Positions 1 to 6,562 of a stretch of 41,708 nucleotides of DNA are shown here, in pieces. The stretch comes from Planctomycetota bacterium (GTDB lineage: Bacteria; Planctomycetota; JACQVV01; JASMLP01): NCBI GenBank assembly GCA_030748635.1, contig JASMLP010000107.1:1-41708 (forward strand), in the 5' to 3' direction. The notes beneath the pieces were generated by a model. It ran no database searches. It had not been told where the DNA came from and was given only the letters and a program-made list of their open reading frames with translations. The stretch's first letter is position 1. Every line of letters starts with the position of its first letter. The translations under genes and the position numbers were made by a program.

Positions 1-242
1 AAATTGGACATATCAGCAACCATGTCTAGCTGGGAACCGAAACGCTCCTGGATCTCGTCGACTCCCAGCCAACGGGCCACCGGCCCATCCAGAAAATCGA
101 AGAGACCGGCCAGCATCAGGCCACAAATCGCCAGTTCAAACCGATCTCCAGCGGCCAGCAGACAGGCGCCAAATCCACAGAATAGACTCAGAACCGTCAC
201 CACACTGGCAGGAGCCAAAAACGCGCGTAACGAACGACTCAT
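1..242 (-). CDS. pssA: CDP-diacylglycerol-serine O-phosphatidyltransferase, 5' part only
   Basis: This is the N-terminal 80 residues of a CDP-alcohol phosphatidyltransferase; the rest lies beyond base 1. The family is an integral membrane enzyme that joins CDP-diacylglycerol to an alcohol, here probably L-serine. Visible are two hydrophobic stretches (about residues 8-31 and 38-50) followed by the signature DG-PV-AR (52-57), then G69, D73 and D77. The family pattern normally has 8 residues between AR and G; here I count 11, so the loop carries about three extra residues. The ATG overlaps the psd stop (ATGA at 239-242), so the two are translationally coupled. PssA makes phosphatidylserine and Psd decarboxylates it, and that pairing is the main reason to prefer PssA over PgsA or another relative. 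The missing C-terminus leaves the alcohol specificity unproven. Confidence 0.75.
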   Translation of the reverse strand, partial: MSRSLRAFLAPASVVTVLSLFCGFGACLLAAGDRFELAICGLMLAGLFDFLDGPVARWLGVDEIQERFGSQLDMVADMSN

Positions 243-1168
243 AAAATTTTTCCCATTGGTGTGCCGAGCCGAACGAGTGTCTCCCGACCAAGTCCCGTCT
301 GCTCGATAAGGTCGGCGTCGAGGCGAATTCGGCCAGGCTCGAAAATATAGACCACTGTCGAACCTCCAAAAGCGAACCACCCCTTTTCCTCTCCCCGCTG
401 CACAGGGACCTCCGACTCATAGCTTTGCAGAATACGTCCGACCAGCATCGCTCCGACTTCCACCAGTAGGACTTCCCCCACCGTTTCGGTCGAAAGCGAA
501 GCCACGTGCCTCTCGTTTCCTCCAAAAACGTCCGACCCGGCAGCCAGAGAGATCGGCGTAACCGAATGCAACGCCCCCCCAATACGGCGCACGGCCGAGC
601 AACGCCCGGATTCCGGAAAATGAAAACGGTGGTAGTCGGCGGGAGATAACCGGATCACAACAACCGATCCTCCCTCGTACCGTGCAGCCATCTCCTCACA
701 ACCGACCAGATCCGCAACTCGGAACGAGCGCCCCTTGACCGGCACCAACCGATCGGACTCCAGATCGGGGTAGACCAGCACCCGCCCCTCGGCCCCGAAA
801 ACAACCACCCCAGCCGATCCGTCGATCGGACGAGCCGCCGGACGCAATCGACGAGTGAAAAAAGCGTCGAAAGTCGGGTAGTCCGAAATCGGTTTCTCGC
901 ATTCACTCGTATCGATCCCGTAGGACGCGATGAAGTCTTCGATTCTCTTGCGAGATCCCCAGGATCTTCTCTGCAGCCACCCGTAGAACCGACTGAAACA
1001 TCTACGTTTAAAGAGCGCCCAGGCGCAAAAACGGCCGATCGAACTTCCATAGAAGAACCGAAGCGCCCAACCTCCGTAGACCTTCTCCGGACGGACCTCC
1101 CCCAGTTCACGGTCATAGATAAAAACCGATTCCTCCTGGGAAGTGGTTCTCGATTTTTCAGGGGACAT
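239..1168 (-). CDS. psd: Phosphatidylserine decarboxylase proenzyme
   Basis: Psd converts phosphatidylserine to phosphatidylethanolamine at the inner membrane using a pyruvoyl group made by self-cleavage. The 309-residue protein shows the conserved active-site block with SPADYHRFHFP (175-185, His180 and His183), NERH (219-222) and the processing site GGST at 268-271. Cleavage before Ser270 would give the pyruvoyl alpha chain. The motif is GGST rather than the LGST of E. coli, a variant seen in the longer Psd class. Residues 1-110 form an N-terminal extension with a hydrophobic patch near 33-52 that may hold it on the membrane. The ATG start at 1168 gives the expected length. It overlaps the pssA-like gene by 4 bases and is divergent from the YyaL-like gene across an 88-base gap. 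Confidence 0.92.
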   Translation of the reverse strand: MSPEKSRTTSQEESVFIYDRELGEVRPEKVYGGWALRFFYGSSIGRFCAWALFKRRCFSRFYGWLQRRSWGSRKRIEDFIASYGIDTSECEKPISDYPTFDAFFTRRLRPAARPIDGSAGVVVFGAEGRVLVYPDLESDRLVPVKGRSFRVADLVGCEEMAARYEGGSVVVIRLSPADYHRFHFPESGRCSAVRRIGGALHSVTPISLAAGSDVFGGNERHVASLSTETVGEVLLVEVGAMLVGRILQSYESEVPVQRGEEKGWFAFGGSTVVYIFEPGRIRLDADLIEQTGLGRETLVRLGTPMGKIL

Positions 1169-1256
1169 CGGAAAAGAGTTGGAAATGAATCGGCTCTTCG
1201 ATTGGGTTATGCTCTAAATCTTACCCGGTCAACCCCCTGCAACCCTACACCCTTCC

Positions 1257-3467
1257 ATGAACCCACACTACCCCCTCACCTGCTTCCTGGTCCTGGCCTT
1301 CAGTCTGGTCCCGGTGAAAGCCCAGGATCCTTCCCCCCCCTCCAAGGCGCCTCGTAAAGCCAACCGCTTGGCCCAAGAAAAGAGCCCCTATCTCTTGCAA
1401 CATCAATTCAACCCCGTGGACTGGTACCCGTGGGGACCTGAGGCCTTCGAACGAGCCCGCAAGGAAGACAAACCGGTTCTCCTCTCGATCGGATACTCCA
1501 CCTGCTACTGGTGTCACGTCATGGAGCGCGAAAGCTTTGAAAACAAAGCCATCGCCGCCCTACTCAACCGGGATTTCATTTGCATCAAGGTCGACCGAGA
1601 AGAACGCCCCGATGTGGACAAAGTTTACATGAACGCCTACCAAGCTATCGCCGGGGGCGGAGGAGGCTGGCCCCTCAACATGTTCTTGACCCCGGAAGGC
1701 AAACCGTTCTTCGGAGGGACCTACATCCCTCCAACCACGATCCGTGGTCGCCGAGGCATGACCGACCTCTTACCCTTGATCATCCGCGCCTGGAAAGACC
1801 CCAAACAGCGCAAGAACCTCCTCACAGATGCTCGCCGCGTGACCGCCCACCTCCAGCAGCGCACCCTCCCCAAGCCCGGAACATTGACCCCCAAGACCCT
1901 GGAGACGGCGTACAGTCAGTTCGCCAAAATCTTCGACCCGAAACACGGTGGATTCGGAAACGCTCCGAAATTTCCCCGTCCTCACTCGATGATGTTTCTT
2001 CTCCGCTACGCCCGGCGCGCCAGCGACTCCAAAGCTCTGGATATGGTACAGACCTCTCTGGACGCCATGGCTCGAGGAGGCATTTACGATCATCTAGGGT
2101 ACGGATTTCACCGTTACTCCACCGACAGTCGATGGCTAGTCCCTCACTTCGAAAAGATGCTCTATGACAACGCCCTCCTGGTCCTTCTCCATTTGGAAGC
2201 GTTCCAGATCACCGGTCGACCGTTTCATGAACGCATCGCTCGTGAAACCCTCCAATATATCAGCCGAGAACTGACCAGCCCCGAAGGCCCTTTCTATTCG
2301 GCCGAAGATGCCGAGAGTCTCCCTCCCGGTGAAGCTTCGGATGGACACAAGAAAGAAGGAGCCTACTACCTCTGGCGTCCCGAAGAGGTGATCGCGCTGT
2401 TAGGGGAAGCTCAGGGGAAACTGTTCTGTGAAATATACGATGTGACCGAAGCGGGTAACTTTACCGACCCCCACGATCGGTTGGCGAAGAAAAAAAACAG
2501 CATCCTCCACCTGAATCAGCAGATTGAACAGCACGCTCAAAAACGGAACATCCCTCCTGACAAACTGCTTCAACAGCTCGAAGCTTGCCGCCAGAAACTC
2601 TTTGTTGCTCGCTCCAAACGCCCCCGGCCCCACCTCGACGACAAAATCCTCGCCGCCTGGAACGGACTGGCCATTGCCGCTTTTGCCCGAGCCCATCGGG
2701 TTCTAGGCGATCCAGAGTATCGCCTGCGAGCTGAAACGGCCGCTCGTTTCCTCCAGACAACCATGACCCGTAAAGGTCGGCTACTACGTCGTTACCGGGA
2801 TGGGGAGGCGGCGATTCCTGGCTACCTGAACGATTACGCCTTCCTCGCCTGGGGACTTCTGGAACTGTATCAGGCCACCTTCGATGCAGCCTGGCTCGAA
2901 GGATCCAAAACACTTCTCACGGAGATGAACCGCCTGTTCTGGGACGACAACGCGGGAGGATTCAACTTTTCCGGACAGGATAGCGAAACACTGATCGCAA
3001 CGACCAAGGAACTCTACGACGGCGCCCTCCCATCGGGTAACTCCTGCGCCGCCTATACTTTCTTGCGTGTTGGGCACCTCACAGGAGACTCGAAACTCTT
3101 CGAACGGGGTGCAAAAACATTGCAAACGTTTGCCGCCACCATCGATCAGTACCCCATGGGATATCCGTTCATGCTTCTCGCCCTCGACTTCCTTCACGGC
3201 CGTCGACAAGAAATCGTCATTAGCGGTTCGCCGAGTGATCCAGCCACCCAGAAGCTAATCGATCTCGCGCGCCGACGTTTTTTACCGCACAGCCTTATCA
3301 TTCTCCACCCCCCCGGAAGCGCCGGGGAAACGATCCGAAAACTCATTCCCTTTGTCGCCGGCCAGACGATGATCGAAAATCGACCGACAGCCTACCTTTG
3401 CCGGAATTACGCTTGCCAGGCTCCGACCACCGACCCCAGGGTCTTCGAAAAACTGCTCGAACGATAA
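1257..3467 (+). CDS. Exported DUF255 (YyaL/SPATA20-like) thioredoxin-domain protein
   Basis: This 736-residue protein belongs to the YyaL/SPATA20 family: an N-terminal thioredoxin-like DUF255 domain followed by an alpha/alpha-barrel like those of N-acylglucosamine 2-epimerases. A signal peptide (1-22, ending VKA) points to export, whereas many family members are cytoplasmic. The family opening KSPYLLQH (42-49) is followed by a CxxC site, CYWC at 83-86, and [17 protein letters not shown] and the glycine-rich GGGGGWP segment are also family hallmarks. The barrel (about 230-720) contains [11 protein letters not shown] and the ILAAWNGL motif. The substrate is not established for the family; a redox or sugar-modifying role is only inferred. 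ATG at 1257 is the first start compatible with the signal peptide. Its 3' end lies 13 bases from the convergent epimerase gene. Confidence 0.88.
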   Translation: MNPHYPLTCFLVLAFSLVPVKAQDPSPPSKAPRKANRLAQEKSPYLLQHQFNPVDWYPWGPEAFERARKEDKPVLLSIGYSTCYWCHVMERESFENKAIAALLNRDFICIKVDREERPDVDKVYMNAYQAIAGGGGGWPLNMFLTPEGKPFFGGTYIPPTTIRGRRGMTDLLPLIIRAWKDPKQRKNLLTDARRVTAHLQQRTLPKPGTLTPKTLETAYSQFAKIFDPKHGGFGNAPKFPRPHSMMFLLRYARRASDSKALDMVQTSLDAMARGGIYDHLGYGFHRYSTDSRWLVPHFEKMLYDNALLVLLHLEAFQITGRPFHERIARETLQYISRELTSPEGPFYSAEDAESLPPGEASDGHKKEGAYYLWRPEEVIALLGEAQGKLFCEIYDVTEAGNFTDPHDRLAKKKNSILHLNQQIEQHAQKRNIPPDKLLQQLEACRQKLFVARSKRPRPHLDDKILAAWNGLAIAAFARAHRVLGDPEYRLRAETAARFLQTTMTRKGRLLRRYRDGEAAIPGYLNDYAFLAWGLLELYQATFDAAWLEGSKTLLTEMNRLFWDDNAGGFNFSGQDSETLIATTKELYDGALPSGNSCAAYTFLRVGHLTGDSKLFERGAKTLQTFAATIDQYPMGYPFMLLALDFLHGRRQEIVISGSPSDPATQKLIDLARRRFLPHSLIILHPPGSAGETIRKLIPFVAGQTMIENRPTAYLCRNYACQAPTTDPRVFEKLLER

Positions 3468-3480
3468 CCCGATCACGGGA

Positions 3481-4461
3481 TCATGAACGCTCCAGGTGAC
3501 CGTGCTCCCGATACCACCCAACACTCTCGGCCAGCGTCTCGGCCAGAGGTCGAGAACGGTAACCCAGTTCCCGCTCGGCCTTGCGAGGCGAATGATAGAG
3601 GGTCCGGGTCATGCACCAGATATGACCACCGGCAGTGGGCATCGGAATACCCAGACGTTCGAGCAGAAACACTGCTTGGGAAATCCCCCCAACCATCAGT
3701 CCCGGAACCCGGAGTCGTGGCGCCACCACTCCCACCTCCTCGGCGATCCGATCGATCAACTCCCCGTAGGGAATATTCTCCCCGCAAAGAACATAACCTT
3801 CTCCAGGCCGACCCTGCTCGAGTGCGAGCCAATGTCCATGAGCCACATCCCGAGCGTCACAGGTACTCACTCCTCCTCGCCCCAATCGTGGCATCTGGCG
3901 CCAGGCGATTCGCTGAAACATCTCACCGATCCCCAGTCGAGCATCCCCTGGACCCAGAACCACCGTGGGCAACACCGCCACCGTCTCCAACCCCTCCGCC
4001 TGCAAGAAGATCTCCTCGGCCCGCCGCTTCGAGGAGGGATAGTGAAACGGATCAGGCCAGTTGAAGGGAGTCGATTCATCCGCAGGATGATCGGCATCAT
4101 CGGTATAACCCGTTGCCGAGACGGAAGAGGTGATGACTCCCCGCACGATCCCGGTCCTTTGCATCGCTTCAACCACGGCCTCGGTTCCCCGAACATTGGT
4201 TTCGATCACCACACTTCGATCACGGAGAAACCAGGAGGTGTTTCCGGCGACGTGAAACACCACCTCACAACCCTTCATCGCTCGCTCCAGATCGTCCGGT
4301 GAGATCAAAGACCCGATCTTGCGCGTCGCTCGAGTCCCTACTAATTGAGACAGGTCGGAACCCTCTCGATGGAACGCCACCACCTGATGGCCGGCCTCCT
4401 CCAGATATCGGATCAGATGGGATCCCACAAAACCCGTCCCTCCGGTAACAAAACATCTCAT
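3481..4461 (-). CDS. NAD-dependent epimerase/reductase of the extended SDR family (HpnA/CerR-like)
   Basis: The 326-residue protein is an extended short-chain dehydrogenase. The NAD(P) site TGGTGFVGSH begins at residue 6, the VFHVAGNTSW segment follows, and the catalytic Ser plus YxxxK (Tyr141, Lys145 in YPSSK) are in place. Sequence style resembles the HpnA, dihydroflavonol-4-reductase and bacterial 3-ketosphinganine reductase (CerR) group, so a ketone reductase or epimerase activity is likely. I prefer ATG at 4461, which puts the Rossmann motif at the N-terminus and has GGGAG about 9 bases upstream; a TTG start at 4512 would only add 17 unconserved residues. It is divergent from the ACP/acyl-AMP ligase operon across 191 bases, so a joint role in lipid modification is possible but unproven. 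Confidence 0.82.
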   Translation of the reverse strand: MRCFVTGGTGFVGSHLIRYLEEAGHQVVAFHREGSDLSQLVGTRATRKIGSLISPDDLERAMKGCEVVFHVAGNTSWFLRDRSVVIETNVRGTEAVVEAMQRTGIVRGVITSSVSATGYTDDADHPADESTPFNWPDPFHYPSSKRRAEEIFLQAEGLETVAVLPTVVLGPGDARLGIGEMFQRIAWRQMPRLGRGGVSTCDARDVAHGHWLALEQGRPGEGYVLCGENIPYGELIDRIAEEVGVVAPRLRVPGLMVGGISQAVFLLERLGIPMPTAGGHIWCMTRTLYHSPRKAERELGYRSRPLAETLAESVGWYREHGHLERS

Positions 4462-4584
4462 CTCGCGCGACTCCCGTCCGAGGTCTCGCGTGTAAAGAGA
4501 CGTTTTTCCCAAGTCACGTCAGAATCTCCCTCCATCATTCGGACCGAAAACCGAAACATCCAAACCTCCTCTCGAGAGCCTGCG

Positions 4585-4614
4585 TTGACCCCGCAGCAAA
4601 AGGCTTAGTAGAAT
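4585..4614 (+). promoter_or_regulatory. Sigma-70-type promoter for the ACP/FAAL/aminotransferase-AAR operon
   Basis: TTGACC (4585-4590) and TAGAAT (4609-4614) are separated by 18 bases. Each matches the housekeeping consensus at five of six positions. Transcription would begin near 4621, leaving about 32 bases of leader before the ACP start. An 11-base palindrome, TTCGGACCGAA at 4538-4548, lies upstream and could be an operator shared with the divergent epimerase gene; that part is speculative. Confidence 0.55.
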
Positions 4615-4652
4615 CCCATTGTCCATCAAACACTTAACGCAGTTCTCATCCC

Positions 4653-4904
4653 TTGTCCAGCACCCTTGATCCTCCTTTTCAAGTCATCACCAATCTGGTG
4701 GTGAACATGACCCAGGTCGACCCCTCGAAAATCCGCCGATCGTCTCGTCTGATCGACTTCGGACTCGACAGCGTCCGGGCCATGGAACTGATCGCGGAAC
4801 TCGAAGACCACTACGACCTCTCGATTCCCGACGAAGATGTGATGGAAATCGAAACGGTAGACGATATCGCCCGATACATCGACCGTCGTCGGTCCCAATC
4901 GTGA
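4653..4904 (+). CDS. Dedicated acyl carrier protein
   Basis: This 83-residue acidic protein has the phosphopantetheine attachment site GLDS with Ser40, followed by VRAMEL and the usual helix III sequence near DIARYI. It differs clearly from the fatty-acid-synthase AcpP at 33395-33634, which carries GADS, so it is a second, specialised carrier. The only in-frame start upstream of the conserved helix I is TTG at 4653; a stop codon lies at 4635. No strong Shine-Dalgarno sequence precedes it, so the exact N-terminus is uncertain. Its TGA overlaps the GTG of the acyl-AMP ligase (GTGA, 4901-4904). It probably receives the acyl chain from that ligase and presents it to the reductase domain encoded next. 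Confidence 0.87.
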   Translation: MSSTLDPPFQVITNLVVNMTQVDPSKIRRSSRLIDFGLDSVRAMELIAELEDHYDLSIPDEDVMEIETVDDIARYIDRRRSQS

Positions 4905-6562
4905 CGTCTCCGCCGGGCTCTCTCATCCCCAACGCCCTAGAACAAGCGGCCCGAACCGACCGTGGAATCCACCTCGTCGGCCGAGGCACAGACCACGAAA
5001 CCCTCCCCTATCGATCTCTGGCCGAAATGGCCGCGAAAGGGGGAGTCGCCCTCACCGAGTCGGGAATCGAGCCGGGAGATCGGGTTCTACTCGTACTCCC
5101 CACGGGAAAGGAGTTCCTGAAAGTTTTTTTCGCGTGCCAACGCATCGGAGCCATTCCCTGTCCACTGAGCCCGCCGGCGGGATTTGGGTCTCGCGAACTC
5201 TTTGCTCGCCGACTCCAACAGTTGGTGACATTAGTCGATGCTCAGGTAGTCGTCACTTCAGAAGAATGGATAGAAACGGTTGACGCCGCATCCCCCGCGC
5301 CAACCCGATGCTCCGCGACGCTCTCCGGGAACTCCCCCCCCCTTCCTCTACTCGATCGAAACCCCGAATCCACCTCCTTCATTCAGTTCACCTCCGGAAC
5401 CACCGAGATCCCCAAAGGCGTAGAACTCTCTCATCAGGCGCTCATTGCCAACGTGCAACAGATTGCGTCCGCGTCCGACATCACCTCGGAAAGCGTCATC
5501 GTGAGCTGGCTTCCGCTCCATCACGACATGGGTCTGATCGGAGGTGTTCTCACCGCACTCGTCAATCAAGCCGACCTCGTACTCTCCGCCCCGATGACCT
5601 TCCTCCGCCGACCGCGGACCTGGCTGGAACACCTGACCCGATTTTCCGGCACGCACTCCCCCGCTCCCACCTTCGCCTACGCAACCCTCCTCGACCGACT
5701 TCGCCCTGAGGACCTGGAAGGAATCGATCTTTCCAGCTGGAAAGTGGCCTATGTCGGAGCCGAACCGATTCCGGCCACGACGCTCCGCTCCGTTCAGAAA
5801 TTTCTCTCTCCCTGCGGACTCTCTCCCAGCACCCTTCTACCCTGCTACGGACTGGCCGAATCCTGCCTGGCCGTAACCTTCAGTCCATGGGGAAAACCGT
5901 TCCAAACTCTCGCCGCCAGTCGTCGTATCCTTGCCGAATCAGGAAGCTACCATCCACCGGAATCTCCATCGGACGAACAAATGCTTGTCTCCTGTGGTCT
6001 TTCGGTCCCTGGAACCCAGGTGACGATTCGCGACCCGGATTCCTCCCCCTGCCCAGAAGGGCAAATCGGAGAAATTTGGGTGGAAGGACCGGCTCTATAC
6101 CGAGGCTATCATGGACAGTCCCCTCGACCCGAGCACGAACCCCTCGCCACCGGAGATCTTGGATTTCTGCTCGACCGCAATCTCTATGTGACCGGTCGGG
6201 CCAAAGACCTGATCATTCTGCGGGGAGAAAATCATCATCCGGCCGAAATTGAATGGGCTTTGAAAGACATCCGAGGATTGCGCAAGGGGCGCGCCGCCGC
6301 GTTCGGAGTCAGCAACCCACGACAGGGCACCGAAACTCTTTGTCTGGTAGCCGAACTGGACCGAAGGGCTTCGGTAAACCGCGAGTCTCTTGCTGAGCAC
6401 GTACAACGCCGGGTACAAGAGGGGACCGGACTATGGGTCGACAAGATCCAATTCGTACCTTCAGGGACGATCCCGGTCACAACAAGCGGTAAGATCCAGA
6501 GATCTCTAGTTCGACGGCAATACCTGAACAGCCAACAGACTTCCCAGGACGATCATTCGTGA
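4901..6562 (+). CDS. Fatty acyl-AMP ligase (FAAL), loads the adjacent ACP
   Basis: This 553-residue enzyme is an ANL-superfamily adenylating enzyme. It carries the P-loop FTSGTTEIPKG, the SWLPLHHDMGLIGG block typical of fatty acyl-AMP ligases, YGLAESCLAV (A5), ATGDLGFL (A7), LRGENHHPAEIE and the C-terminal TTSGKIQR with its catalytic lysine. Overall pattern and length fit FAALs, which form acyl-AMP from a free fatty acid and pass the acyl group to a carrier protein rather than to CoA. GTG at 4901 overlaps the ACP stop, and the gene's own TGA overlaps the GTG of the next gene (6559-6562), so three proteins are translated as a coupled set. The chain length accepted cannot be read from the sequence. 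Confidence 0.9.
   Translation: MTSPPGSLIPNALEQAARTDRGIHLVGRGTDHETLPYRSLAEMAAKGGVALTESGIEPGDRVLLVLPTGKEFLKVFFACQRIGAIPCPLSPPAGFGSRELFARRLQQLVTLVDAQVVVTSEEWIETVDAASPAPTRCSATLSGNSPPLPLLDRNPESTSFIQFTSGTTEIPKGVELSHQALIANVQQIASASDITSESVIVSWLPLHHDMGLIGGVLTALVNQADLVLSAPMTFLRRPRTWLEHLTRFSGTHSPAPTFAYATLLDRLRPEDLEGIDLSSWKVAYVGAEPIPATTLRSVQKFLSPCGLSPSTLLPCYGLAESCLAVTFSPWGKPFQTLAASRRILAESGSYHPPESPSDEQMLVSCGLSVPGTQVTIRDPDSSPCPEGQIGEIWVEGPALYRGYHGQSPRPEHEPLATGDLGFLLDRNLYVTGRAKDLIILRGENHHPAEIEWALKDIRGLRKGRAAAFGVSNPRQGTETLCLVAELDRRASVNRESLAEHVQRRVQEGTGLWVDKIQFVPSGTIPVTTSGKIQRSLVRRQYLNSQQTSQDDHS

Noticed and set aside
3468-3479. CCCG-ATCA-CGGG palindrome between the convergent YyaL-like and epimerase genes as a terminator
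   Set aside because: The stem is only 4 bp and no T-tract follows on either strand.
3496-4302. A 268-codon open frame antisense to the epimerase gene
   Set aside because: It mirrors a clear SDR gene and has no domain pattern or ribosome site.
4462-4512. TTG start at 4512 for the epimerase
   Set aside because: It would add 17 residues before the Rossmann motif, while ATG 4461 has a GGGAG ribosome site.
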